Below, piece after piece: positions 9,132 through 18,785 of a DNA stretch of 64,000 nucleotides. Where the stretch lies: NCBI RefSeq assembly GCF_000803315.1, contig NZ_JRMH01000001.1, forward strand, positions 3,472,001-3,536,000. The letters run 5' to 3'. This DNA is from Pectobacterium actinidiae. Lineage in GTDB: Bacteria; Pseudomonadota; Gammaproteobacteria; Enterobacterales; Enterobacteriaceae. A model generated the notes under the pieces. It ran no database searches. It was given only the letters and a program-made list of their open reading frames with translations, and was not told where the DNA came from. A program made the position numbers and the translations under genes. Positions within the stretch are counted from its first letter, which is position 1, and every line of letters starts with the position of its first letter.

Positions 9132-11728
9132 TCAGCCCTCAACCTCAGTCTGGAACTGGCCGGCTTCGACGCGGAAATGAATGCGGCTGACAGGTTCACC
9201 CGCGGACAGGCGTTGCAGCAGTTGTAGCGAAACCGGTGGCAGCAAGGCGCCATCAATCACCGATTCGAGCATACGCGCGCCGTTTTCGCTGCGATTCGCC
9301 AATCGTAGAATCTCTTCCGGCACCTCGTCCTCAATGAGGACTTCCGCACCAAAGCGCTGTTGCAACAGAGACACCAGACGCGACAATTTGCCCTGCACAA
9401 TCTCAACCATGGTGTCATGCGCCAGCGGCAGGTAAGGGATGACTTCCATACGCGCCAACAGTGCAGGTTTGAAGAAGGCCGCCAATTCGGGATAAAGTGC
9501 ATCCAACAACACATCCGACTGCTCGGCGTAGTTCACAATCGTCTGGAACCCGAGGTTGGACGTCAGGAAGAACACCACGTTGCGGCAGTCAATCACCCGA
9601 CCTTCACCATCGGCGAGTTCACCTTTATCAAACGCCTGATAGAACAGGTTCAGGACATCCGGGTGCGCCTTTTCCACCTCATCCAGCAGCACCACGGAAT
9701 ACGGTTTCTGGCGGATGGCTTCGGTCAATACGCCGCCTTCACCAAACCCGACGTAGCCCGGCGGCGAACCGATCAGGCGTGAAACCGTATGTTTTTCCTG
9801 GTACTCGGACATATTGATGGTGGTCAGATAGTTGCGTCCGCCAAACATCAGGTCGGCAATCTGAACCACAGTTTCCGTTTTACCGACGCCGCTCGGCCCC
9901 ACCAGCAGGAAAGCCCCCAGCGGACGCCCCGGACGACGCAGATCCGCCCGCGCGGTCAGCAGGTGTTTATGCAATTGAGCAATCGCCAACTGCTGCCCTT
10001 TAATTGAATCCCCCAGGAATTCCGGCAGACGCGTGACGACATCCATTTCCCCCTGTGAAATGCGGTTCAGCGGCACGCCTGTCCACTCGGCAATCACGGC
10101 CGCAATCTGCGTTTTATCCACGTGGGGGGAAACCAGAACGGAGGCGTGTTGCAGCGCTTCCAGCGCCTGTTCACAGGCAAACAGTTCCGCCGCCGCCGAC
10201 ACCGCATCAAAATCGACAGCCTGCTCGTCATCCAGCAGCGCCGTTCGCAGTTCAATCACGCGCTGAACCTGTATTTTCTGCTGCTGCCAATCGGCTTCCA
10301 ACTGAGCCAGCTGTGCCGCGCCGGTTTCGCGGGCGTCACGCAGTTCGGCTAAGCGCTCTTCGGTATTCCCCAGACCAATACGCGCCTGACGCTCAAGCTG
10401 GGTGATTTCCATCTCTTGCTGATGCAGGCGGGTCTGTAGCTGGCTGACCGCACGCGGTGGCGTCGTCAGGTTAATGGCGACGCGCGCGCTGGCGGTATCC
10501 AGCACGTCAATCGCCTTATCGGGCAGTTGACGACCGGAGATATAGCGCGCCGACAGCTGCGCGGCCGCCTGAAGCGCATCTTCATCAATCAGAACGCCAT
10601 GTGCTTTTTCATAGATACCGCGCAGCCCACGCAGGATAACCGTGGCTTCTTCCGCATTCGGCTCACCGACTTTGACAAGCTGGAAACGGCGGGAAAGCGC
10701 GGCGTCTTTCTCGACGTATTTTTTGTATTCGCTCCAGGTTGTTGCCGCGATAGTGCGCAGCTCACCGCGCGCCAGTGCAGGCTTGAGCAGGTTGGAAACG
10801 TCCAGCCCACCGGCCTGATTGCCCGCCCCGATGAGCGTATGCGCTTCATCAATAAACAGGATGATCGGGCGCGGGGAATCTTTCACTTCCTGCATCACGC
10901 CTTTGAAGCGTTTCTCAAATTCCCCTTTCACCGAGGCACCGGCCTGCATCGCCCCCAGATCGAGCGTGAGCAGTTCCACATCCCGTAATCTTTCCGGTAC
11001 CGCGCCCGCCACGATGCGCAGTGCCAGACCTTCGATCAGCGCACTTTTACCTACGCCCGCTTCCCGACCACAATCGGGTTGTTTTTACGACGGCGGGACA
11101 GAATGTCGATCATCAGATCGATTTCATGGTCGCGGCACAGCACCGGATCCAGTTGCCCCTGACGGGCAGATTCCGTCACGTTTTGGGTATAGCGAGAGAG
11201 TTGCATGTTCGCCGCAGCAGCCTGTTCAGCCGTGGCGGATTGCACCGCGACTTCCGTTTCAACCGAATCCTTCACCCACTCATCAAACTGCTGGCGTAAC
11301 AGTTCACGGTTAATCTGCGCCAACGGGCGGGATACCGCACCTGCCACATAGCGATTGGGCGTCAGCAGCAGGACCAGCAGCAAGATGCCGCTGCGCAGGC
11401 GTACGTGTTGGAACTCAGCAGAGGCCAGCAGCCAGCTATCCTGTAACCACTCCACCAGCAGAGGAGAAAATGAGGGGTAGCCCGCGTCAAATTCTTTATC
11501 CATGGAAGACGGCAGCAGCAGCGAAGACAACTCATCCGCATCCACGCCGGCACGCTTGAGGATCTGACGCACATCGCACAGCGGCGTTTCCAGCATTTTC
11601 AGCAACAGGTGCTCAATACGGATTTCCGCACCCTGATGTTGAATACAGAGTGCCGCCGCTTCTTCCAGCATATGACGGCACACGGGGTTGAGTCGTTCAA
11701 CCAGTGTCGGCAGTTCAATTCGAATCAC
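9132..11728 (-). pseudogene. clpV: clpV (tssH) sheath-recycling ATPase, frameshifted
   Basis: ClpV is a Clp/Hsp100 ATPase that disassembles contracted T6SS sheaths. The first part (11728 down to about 11065) encodes the Clp N-domain and the start of the first AAA domain, ending in NNPIVVG. The second part resumes with a shifted frame at EAGVGKSALIEG and continues intact through Walker A GPSGVGKT of the second AAA domain to the end. One G of an expected GGGG run appears lost (ccc on the plus strand at 11063-11065). That shifts the frame inside the first Walker A motif and creates a stop four codons later. With the base restored the protein would be about 865 residues, the usual ClpV length. 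No other lesion is seen, so either a recent mutation or a sequencing error is possible. No obvious slippery site would rescue it. Confidence 0.9.
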
Positions 11729-11741
11729 GGTGTAGCTCCTG

Positions 11742-12518
11742 TTATTGTAATAATTCTCCCAGCTGACGCAGTACGTCCTGGGTTTGATGAGTTAGCTGAT
11801 AGCGATACAGGCCGAAGGCGGCCACCAGAACCACACACACGCCGACAAACAGCGTGCGCAATGACACCTGCCTGCGCAGCTGGTAACGCGAAGCCTGCTG
11901 CCCCAGATTCAGGTGGAAGACCGTCGGCGAATTCGCAGGCTCAGGGCGCAGGGTGTCATGCAGCTTGATCACCACACGGTTCAGTTCCTCACGCCCCTGC
12001 GTCATCACCCGATAGCGTCCTTCAAAACCCAGACAGAGACAGAGGTAGATAAACTCCAGAATGTCGCGATAGCGGGTTGGGTCGTCCAGCAGCTTCTCCA
12101 GCAGGACAAACACTTTTTCGCCCCCCCAGGTTTCGTTGTGAAAACGGGTCAGAAGGGAATGTGCCGACCACATGCTTTGACCGCCCCACTCCCGCCCCAT
12201 CACGGCTTCATCAATGAAGGTGCAGAGGATGTAGCGGAACGACAAAATCACGCCGTTTTCATAGCCATGAGAATGTAATTCCTGTTCGATAGCCTGAATT
12301 TCCGACACCACACGCTGATACAGTTCTTCCACGCCCTCATAGGCCGAGAGCTGACGAACCCGTTCCACCATGCCCAACAGCGGCGTGACCGCATCTACCA
12401 TCGGGTTAATACTTTGTCCACGCAGGCGGAACCAGTAGTCGGAGTCCATATCCATCTGTCGGGCGTGGTCAAAAAGCAGATCGCCCAGTTGATCGTTTTT
12501 AATAACCTCGATGCTCAT
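11742..12518 (-). CDS. tssL: T6SS membrane-complex protein TssL (DotU/IcmH)
   Basis: TssL is the inner-membrane partner of TssM and links the membrane complex to the baseplate. The 258-residue protein has the cytoplasmic DotU domain, with motifs such as SINPMVDAVTPLL and the acidic EFIYLCLCLGFEGRYR region. A single C-terminal membrane segment lies near residues 222-242, followed by a short periplasmic tail. There is no peptidoglycan-binding extension. A strong GAGGAAGAG ribosome site precedes the ATG. It lies between tssK and clpV with short gaps. Confidence 0.95.
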   Translation of the reverse strand: MSIEVIKNDQLGDLLFDHARQMDMDSDYWFRLRGQSINPMVDAVTPLLGMVERVRQLSAYEGVEELYQRVVSEIQAIEQELHSHGYENGVILSFRYILCTFIDEAVMGREWGGQSMWSAHSLLTRFHNETWGGEKVFVLLEKLLDDPTRYRDILEFIYLCLCLGFEGRYRVMTQGREELNRVVIKLHDTLRPEPANSPTVFHLNLGQQASRYQLRRQVSLRTLFVGVCVVLVAAFGLYRYQLTHQTQDVLRQLGELLQ

Positions 12519-12533
12519 CTCTTCCTCTCTTTA

Positions 12534-13871
12534 CTACTGGCCGCGGATGGCCCAAAGCTGCATATCCAGCTCAGGGAATTCGCCAGCAATGTGGAACGCC
12601 AGCGTGTTGCCAGACACCAGCATCTGCCAGGCAGGGCTTTGTCTATCCAGTTGGAAATAGCTGTAACCCGCGTGATAAGGCAATTGACGCGGTGCCACCG
12701 GCAGCGGCAGCAGCGGGATACCCGGCAGTTGCAGACTGATCAGTTCGCGGATCTTCTCGCTGGAGGCGATCTTCGTTTGTTGCAGCAGCTGTTTACGCAA
12801 ATGCTCCTGCGGCATACGCGCACGTACCGCCAGCACAAACTCGGCGCTGGCCATCAATTCTGCATCGCCAACCATCGCGACCATCACGCCGTACGGCTGT
12901 TTCTTCAGTTGGATGGAGACGGCACGCGGCGACAGCACGGTGCTCAGGGCCTGACGCAGCGCCATCATCAGCGGCTCAAAACTGGCCTGTTGATGTTCGT
13001 GACGATAGGCGGGGAATTCCGGCGGCAGGCGTGATTCATCGGTAAACGTCATCAGCTCGCCGCACAGCTCAACCAGCGTTTCGTGCAGGCGTTCAGGGTG
13101 CAAGGTGCCAAGGCGCGCCAGATGCGACAGTTTGGGCTGAGCACGGTTTAGCAGTTGCAGCATCATAAATTCAGCCACGTCCGCGACGCCCTGCTGCCCT
13201 GGGGCGGCAATACGCTGCGCCAGACTGCGCGCACGTTCCGCCACCAAACCGGCAGATTCACCTAAAAAGCGTTTTAAGGTGGGGATCGCGGTGACGCTGA
13301 TGCTGCACGGCATGAAGTTAGGATCCATGATCAACCCGCCGTCAGGGCGTTTATCCAGAATGTTGGCAATCGCCAGAGAGGCATAGGCGCTGCGATCGTC
13401 ACGATCGAGCATCAGGCGCAGGCTGACCTTACCGACCTCCAAAGAAATGATATCGCCGCCGTCGCTGTGCAGATCGCGTACGTCATGCCGATGCGATTGC
13501 AGGCGGCTGGCGATCCCCTGTCCCGGTTGACCGACCTCACTGACGCCATTCACCGCCAGCGGCAGCGCCAGATACACTTTCTGGTTTGCCAGTGCGACGT
13601 CGGTAATCTCCAACGGCAGCGGCAGCGCGTCATCCCCCGGAATATTGAACACGGTGCCGTCAGGCATCACACCGCTGGCGTTAACCAGCGCGATGCGGCC
13701 AAAATTGAGGTATTCCTCGTTAATCGCCAGCGACTGCAAGCCATAGAAATAGTCACTGAGGGCGCTGAGACGCGCGTGCAGTGCGTAATCGGTGTGTCGT
13801 TGCTGTTGTTGAAAATGCTGCGGTTTAATAAACAGACCTTCCCGCCAGATAATGCGATTGCGACTCGACAT
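12534..13871 (-). CDS. tssK: T6SS baseplate protein TssK
   Basis: TssK is a trimeric adaptor that joins the TssFGE baseplate to the TssLM membrane complex. The 445 residues begin with the family hallmark IIWREGLFIKPQHFQQQ and contain the conserved LKRFLGESAGLV and YFQLD stretches. Length is typical. The ATG follows the tssJ stop codon after two bases. The function call rests on clear family motifs and cluster position. Confidence 0.95.
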   Translation of the reverse strand: MSSRNRIIWREGLFIKPQHFQQQQRHTDYALHARLSALSDYFYGLQSLAINEEYLNFGRIALVNASGVMPDGTVFNIPGDDALPLPLEITDVALANQKVYLALPLAVNGVSEVGQPGQGIASRLQSHRHDVRDLHSDGGDIISLEVGKVSLRLMLDRDDRSAYASLAIANILDKRPDGGLIMDPNFMPCSISVTAIPTLKRFLGESAGLVAERARSLAQRIAAPGQQGVADVAEFMMLQLLNRAQPKLSHLARLGTLHPERLHETLVELCGELMTFTDESRLPPEFPAYRHEHQQASFEPLMMALRQALSTVLSPRAVSIQLKKQPYGVMVAMVGDAELMASAEFVLAVRARMPQEHLRKQLLQQTKIASSEKIRELISLQLPGIPLLPLPVAPRQLPYHAGYSYFQLDRQSPAWQMLVSGNTLAFHIAGEFPELDMQLWAIRGQ

Positions 13872-13873
13872 AA

Positions 13874-14395
13874 TTATTCTTCTTCTTGGTCTTTTTTAAT
13901 TTCGACTTCATCCCTGCGCAGGTGCACGAGGATCTGATACGTCTGCCCGGTATTCTTTAGCTTGATGACTTTGCGCCACTCTGCGCTTTCCGAATCCGCA
14001 TAGCGTGCCACCACGCCGAGGTAGTGCACCTTTTCATCCAGCGCTTCGGGCGGTAGATATTTGAACTGCCCCGGCAACAGCGTGTAGTCCTGATGGCTGA
14101 GGTAATTCTTGGCTAACGCCTTTTCGATATCCGTCGTGATCTGGTCGTAATCGGTGGCTAACAGACGCGAATCCTCCGCCAACAGAACCAGCTGGAATTC
14201 GATAGGGGCAGCTTCACCGCTGTCGTTAGGGTTAACGTCCGGTTCCGCCAGCAGGCTGAAACCCACGGTAGAAGGCTGATGATTGTTGCTGCCTACCTGA
14301 ATATCAGGATTCGCCGCCACCTGCGCCATTTTGCCGAGCGTGGTACACCCCGACAGCAGGAACATCAGGGAACATAAGCACAATGCTCGCAGCAT
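13874..14395 (-). CDS. tssJ: T6SS outer-membrane lipoprotein TssJ (VasD/SciN)
   Basis: TssJ is the outer-membrane lipoprotein that anchors the periplasmic part of TssM. The 173-residue protein has a signal peptide with lipobox LLSGC (lipidated Cys17) and a transthyretin-like beta domain. The acidic and lysine-rich C-terminus ends in repeated Glu. The ATG overlaps the tagH stop codon (TAATG), so translation of the two genes is probably coupled. Confidence 0.94.
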   Translation of the reverse strand: MLRALCLCSLMFLLSGCTTLGKMAQVAANPDIQVGSNNHQPSTVGFSLLAEPDVNPNDSGEAAPIEFQLVLLAEDSRLLATDYDQITTDIEKALAKNYLSHQDYTLLPGQFKYLPPEALDEKVHYLGVVARYADSESAEWRKVIKLKNTGQTYQILVHLRRDEVEIKKDQEEE

Positions 14396-15615
14396 TATTT
14401 TTGCTCCTGCTGTTGACGCACGGAACGGTCATACGCCTGCGCATAGACCTGATGGAACAATTTCTGGAACCCTTGCTGGCGCGGCGACGTTAATTCACGG
14501 TAATAGTGCTGATACATCTGCCACGCCCAGCCATCATCTGCCGCAAGTACTTCGCCACTGCGGCGATAGTGCTCAAAGCGGTTAAGTAACGCGGCAGGCG
14601 AAAAGGCCTGAAGAATATTTTCCAACGCGACGGCAATCGCCTGCTGGTTCGCGATGTGATGCACCCGCACATTGTTCAACACTTCTTCCACGGCGGCAGG
14701 CGCAGACAGGTGCACCGGGCTTTTCCCTTCGGCAAACAGCACCGACAGCGTATCCGTATAGCTCAACCCCAGACGCAGCGGGTTATCTTCAATCGGGCGT
14801 AAATGCGTGTCCGCCATCGCAGCCTGTTCCGTCTGTAATGCCAGCAGGCCTTCCACCATCGCGCGCAGGCTTTTTCCCATCTCTTCCAGCATTTCGCGCA
14901 ATCGCGCATCATCGCCCGGCTGAAGCGACAGCCCCAGCCCGCGCATCAGCGGAGCCAGAGAAGTGCCATCGCTGTACCCTTCCAGACCTTCTCCCGCGTA
15001 CGGTGTGTTGATGGTCGGTAATTCCACAAATTTCTGATCCATGGTGTCCTCAGCAGAAGAAAAAGAAGAAAGAGAGGTCGTGAGCGAGGCTCCGACCGTC
15101 TCACTGTCTGATGGCAAGAGTGGCTGGCTCTGTTCTTTCTGTAGCGCCCACAGCGGGTCATTCAACACAACGGTGGGATCGGCCAGATCCGTGGCGCGCC
15201 TTTTTTTATCTTCACTTAGCCAACCGCCCAGCACATCGACCGTGCCCTGCCCTAATACCTGATCGATATCCTGTTCCGTGGTGGGATCGCCGATATAAAC
15301 GCCCAACCGGAAAGGCCCGATAACCAGTTCATCGCCGTGCGACAGAATGACTTTGCGATCGCGCCCAATCGGCGACAGAGAACCGTTAATGAAAGACTGC
15401 CCGCTCAGATCGCACAGACTGAAATAACCATCGGTCATTTCGATACGGGCGTGCTCCGGCACCACGGAACCCAACCGATCCCGCAGTTGCCATTGGTCTT
15501 TTTCCGACGCGCCCAGCGTGCCACCACGATGATCGAACTGGTGCTGCACCTGAGAATTGATATCGAGCTGCTCACTGTTGAGCACAACTAACGTGAGTGG
15601 ATGGGTTACGTTCAC
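14395..15615 (-). CDS. tagH: T6SS FHA-domain protein TagH (VasC)
   Basis: This protein has an N-terminal forkhead-associated domain (about residues 5-100, with motifs such as VPEHARI and SGQSFINGS) that binds phosphothreonine in other members. A long variable linker and a C-terminal TagH/ImpI-type domain follow. In systems with PpkA kinase, FHA proteins govern assembly; no kinase or phosphatase gene is seen in this part of the cluster. The reading frame is open further upstream into tssG. The GTG at 15615, preceded by CAGGAG and directly after the tssG stop, is the best start and gives 406 residues. Confidence 0.9.
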   Translation of the reverse strand: MNVTHPLTLVVLNSEQLDINSQVQHQFDHRGGTLGASEKDQWQLRDRLGSVVPEHARIEMTDGYFSLCDLSGQSFINGSLSPIGRDRKVILSHGDELVIGPFRLGVYIGDPTTEQDIDQVLGQGTVDVLGGWLSEDKKRRATDLADPTVVLNDPLWALQKEQSQPLLPSDSETVGASLTTSLSSFSSAEDTMDQKFVELPTINTPYAGEGLEGYSDGTSLAPLMRGLGLSLQPGDDARLREMLEEMGKSLRAMVEGLLALQTEQAAMADTHLRPIEDNPLRLGLSYTDTLSVLFAEGKSPVHLSAPAAVEEVLNNVRVHHIANQQAIAVALENILQAFSPAALLNRFEHYRRSGEVLAADDGWAWQMYQHYYRELTSPRQQGFQKLFHQVYAQAYDRSVRQQQEQK

Positions 15616-15617
15616 AT

Positions 15618-16616
15618 TTACTCCTGCACACAAATCGTCACATAGGGATCCGCGGGCGGCTGCCCGAGAAAGCTGCTCCATCCCAACCGGCTGCTTTGCT
15701 CACTGCCCAGGCTTAAGCCCTTAGCTTCGCCTTCCGCAAAACCAAGACGCAGATCCCAGGCCAACTGATCGCGAAGAATGAAAGAGACAAAACGCACCAG
15801 CGGCTGAAAATGCTCGCCGTTGGGCAAAAAGCTGAGGAAGCGGCTAAAGCTGAGGTTGCCGACCTTGAGCAAAAACTTGCCGGCACAGTCGTTCACTTTG
15901 TCGCCGATAACAAAATCACCGCCCAGCATCATGTTGGCTTTTCCCAGACGGTTCTGCTGCCCTTCGTGGATAGGCACGCGACGGTGCTGCCAGGCCAGAA
16001 CGGCGACGTCATCCAGGTCAAAACAGTGAATGACCAACCCCGCGACCACTTCTGGTGAGCGGCTGGGGCTGGCAAGCACTCCGGCGTAGGAGAGCATCTT
16101 GGCGCGGTTAACCGGCAGACTATCGCGTACGGCGTCATTCCCTAATCCCACGAGCGCAAACATCAGGCGTGAGAATCCATCCTCCCCTTCATTCTGAAAG
16201 CGGACGTGATAGCGGTATTTGCGCCATGCACGGTGCAATAGCGTGAGTAAGCGATGGTGAAAGAAGTCGAGAAACACGCCCAGCTTCTGTTCGCCCTGCG
16301 CGTATTCCCAGGCCAAATCTTCGAGGTAATAACCGGGCATCGGTGACTGGCTGCCGTGCAGGCCAAGAAACGCGACTTCCAGCTCCTGACGGCCATCGTC
16401 ATCACGTCCCACCTGCAAAATATCGCTGGGGTGAAAACCGATGGAGGCCGTAGAGCGAAAGCGCAGGCGTTCCTGTTCAGGGCGGAAATCCAACTCTTGT
16501 TCCAGATCCACGCCTTCCAACTGATTCAGCAACTCCACCAATTGGAAAAAATTAAAGCGTGAGACATCCTGACGGAACGTCACATCATTGAGTGTTGACC
16601 TATCTGTACCGGCCAT
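15618..16616 (-). CDS. tssG: T6SS baseplate protein TssG (VasB/ImpH)
   Basis: TssG forms the baseplate wedge with TssF and TssE. The 332 residues carry the ImpH-family motifs FFQLVELLNQLEG near the start, FLGLHGSQSPMPGYYLE in the middle and LGWSSFLG near the end. An AAGGAG ribosome site precedes the ATG, which overlaps the end of tssF by 37 bases. Length matches the family. Confidence 0.95.
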   Translation of the reverse strand: MAGTDRSTLNDVTFRQDVSRFNFFQLVELLNQLEGVDLEQELDFRPEQERLRFRSTASIGFHPSDILQVGRDDDGRQELEVAFLGLHGSQSPMPGYYLEDLAWEYAQGEQKLGVFLDFFHHRLLTLLHRAWRKYRYHVRFQNEGEDGFSRLMFALVGLGNDAVRDSLPVNRAKMLSYAGVLASPSRSPEVVAGLVIHCFDLDDVAVLAWQHRRVPIHEGQQNRLGKANMMLGGDFVIGDKVNDCAGKFLLKVGNLSFSRFLSFLPNGEHFQPLVRFVSFILRDQLAWDLRLGFAEGEAKGLSLGSEQSSRLGWSSFLGQPPADPYVTICVQE

Positions 16617-18346
16617 CGGTAGCGCTCCTTGTTATCGATGTTGACCACTTCCAACAGGTGGAAAGCGTTGACGCTGGCGTATAGTGAGAAGAAGTGCGCC
16701 AGCACCGTACTAAACAGATAGAGTTCTCCTTCACTGGAAAACGCGGATTGCCGTACTGACAGGATGGATTTCAAGCCGCGAACCGGCATCCCCTGAACCA
16801 GACGGTCGATAGGGGTGGTTTCGATGGATTCGATACCCGCCAGACGCTTACGCGAGGCTTGCTCTGCCTGCTTATCGTGCAGCGCAGGGAAATCGTAGGT
16901 ACGTAGAATCTGTACCAGCGCATCACGCCGCAGCAGCGACACATAGTTCAGGGACAAGTTGGAGATCAGCGTCCAGTGCAGGCTGCCATCCATTGCAGGC
17001 CGCAGGGGTCGCGTCGGCCGCACCAGATTGCGAAACGTCGCGAAAGACGGCGAATTCCCCGTCGGCACGCAGATCGATCCAACGGGTAGCTGTGCCGCAC
17101 GCGATCGGTTGGTACAGGTCAGGGTTACCGAGATCGACTCATCCAAATCAATCACTTCCTGCTCATCGCCACGGACAAAAGAGAGCATGTGGTCAAAGCC
17201 GTTGCCATTCACCGCCTCTCTTACCCGAATGCGGTAATAGAGCGCCAGCCGTCCTTTGGCGCGCTCGATTTGGTGCTGAAAGCTCTCAAAAGGCTGATAG
17301 GTGCGTGGAATCCCGCGAGCACGGCCTGAATTCCCTTCAACCCAGCCTTCAACCTTATCCACAGAGAAAATTTCAAAGCTATCCGCGTTACGGTAGCTGG
17401 CTTTCAGCGGGTAATCCGTCTGGCGCCCGCTGAGGTTGATCGGTTCGCTATCATGCTGGAAGAGATTGATTGCCGGCACGCAGTTGAGCATGAACGAATC
17501 AGGGCGGATCTTCAGCTCCGCCGGCAGTGGGCGGTCAAAGCAAAAATGCAGACGGAATTCCGTTACCGTCAGCGGGAGATCCGGCCATACCGCCCCCGCG
17601 AGCTGGAAAAAGAGAAAACTTTCGGGAAAACAGAAGTATTCCTGCAAGATGCGGTAGCCCGAATAGACATTACCGGGATACGGCAATAGCGCATCTTCCC
17701 GCTCGAAGCCGACCGTCTTCAGCACGCTGGCTTCCTGACGGAAGCGCTGACCATCGATTTCCAGCTCAATGTGCGACAGCTGACTGGCAATCCAGAAATA
17801 GAGCTCGTAGGCCGTATAAGTATCACCGCCCAGATAAAAGCGCAGTTTGTCGAGTTGCAGGTCGCTTAGCGATAGCGGGCCATGCAGCCCAACGTCCAGC
17901 GTAATGGTGGAAAGATCGTTGCCGCTCTGTACCTTGATCTCGCGGATATCCGCCGGATAAATCCAGGCATCGTGACAGGTCTGAAAATGGCAAACCACAT
18001 CATCAATCGGCAGGCTATCCAGTTCACAGCCGCGCTCAACAAACGCGGGTTGGGCAATCGCGCCGGGAAGTACCGAAAACTGCATAATCGTCATGCTCGG
18101 TACAGGGCGTAGGTAATTAGGCCACAGCATGCCCAGCAGACCGTGTGTCAGTTCCGGAAATTCATCCTCGATCTTCGCCCGCAGGCTCCCTGTCAAAAAG
18201 GCGAACCCTTCCAGCAGACGCTCGACGTCTGGATCCGTGGTTTGTTCTGACAAAAATCGGGTAAGCTCAGGGTGCGCCTTGGCGAATTCACGCCCTTGCA
18301 GACGCAAGTAGGTCAGCTCATCCCTGAAAAAATGTTCCAGTGACAT
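16580..18346 (-). CDS. tssF: T6SS baseplate protein TssF (VasA/ImpG)
   Basis: TssF is the large baseplate wedge subunit. The 588-residue protein begins with the family signature FFRDELTYLRLQGREFAKAHP and contains the ERLLEGFAFLTG and LWPNYLRPVPSM motifs. Length is normal for the family and no break is visible. It lies two bases after tssE and overlaps tssG. Confidence 0.96.
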   Translation of the reverse strand: MSLEHFFRDELTYLRLQGREFAKAHPELTRFLSEQTTDPDVERLLEGFAFLTGSLRAKIEDEFPELTHGLLGMLWPNYLRPVPSMTIMQFSVLPGAIAQPAFVERGCELDSLPIDDVVCHFQTCHDAWIYPADIREIKVQSGNDLSTITLDVGLHGPLSLSDLQLDKLRFYLGGDTYTAYELYFWIASQLSHIELEIDGQRFRQEASVLKTVGFEREDALLPYPGNVYSGYRILQEYFCFPESFLFFQLAGAVWPDLPLTVTEFRLHFCFDRPLPAELKIRPDSFMLNCVPAINLFQHDSEPINLSGRQTDYPLKASYRNADSFEIFSVDKVEGWVEGNSGRARGIPRTYQPFESFQHQIERAKGRLALYYRIRVREAVNGNGFDHMLSFVRGDEQEVIDLDESISVTLTCTNRSRAAQLPVGSICVPTGNSPSFATFRNLVRPTRPLRPAMDGSLHWTLISNLSLNYVSLLRRDALVQILRTYDFPALHDKQAEQASRKRLAGIESIETTPIDRLVQGMPVRGLKSILSVRQSAFSSEGELYLFSTVLAHFFSLYASVNAFHLLEVVNIDNKERYRWPVQIGQHSMM

Positions 18347-18348
18347 AA

Positions 18349-18780
18349 TCAGATCATTCTGTAATGGCGGTGGCTATCCATATGGATATTGAAAGAGGCA
18401 ACCTGCTCCAGATCTTCCAATCTGACCCGGGCGGTAACCTGAAACGACATCTCCATCGGATTCGATAAATAGTCCGATGTGTTGACATCCACATGAACAA
18501 TTCGAGGTTCAAAGCGACAGATACACTGTCGGATCGCCTCCCGGATTTTTCCCCGAATGTCCGCCCCACCCTGCGTTGCGTCATTAAAATCAATTACGCC
18601 AAGCTCAGGTGCGCTGCGACAATTTCCGGGCCGGGTGTTGAGCACATTGTCCAGTTGACGCTTAACGGACTCGATCAGTGCTTCAACTTCCGTTTCAGGG
18701 GAGGAGCGACGCTCCTCCCCACGGATACGATCAAACAGACTTGCCGCGCTTCCCCTTTCCCAGGCAGAAAGAGACGGCAT
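18349..18780 (-). CDS. tssE: T6SS gp25-like baseplate protein TssE
   Basis: TssE is related to phage T4 gp25 and nucleates sheath assembly at the baseplate. The 143 residues show the N-terminal SLFDRI motif and the gp25 core, with IREAIRQCICRFEPR and the following VDVN strand. Length is usual. It lies five bases after tssC and just before tssF. Confidence 0.95.
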   Translation of the reverse strand: MPSLSAWERGSAASLFDRIRGEERRSSPETEVEALIESVKRQLDNVLNTRPGNCRSAPELGVIDFNDATQGGADIRGKIREAIRQCICRFEPRIVHVDVNTSDYLSNPMEMSFQVTARVRLEDLEQVASFNIHMDSHRHYRMI

Positions 18781-18785
18781 CAGCC

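Noticed and set aside
11021..11313. Programmed frameshift in clpV
   Set aside because: There is no slippery heptamer at the junction and the family does not use frameshifting; a deletion or sequencing error is simpler.
12414..13034. Long plus-strand frame opposite tssK
   Set aside because: It is a shadow of the clear tssK gene; many similar frames lie opposite GC-rich genes and none has a ribosome site or family motif.
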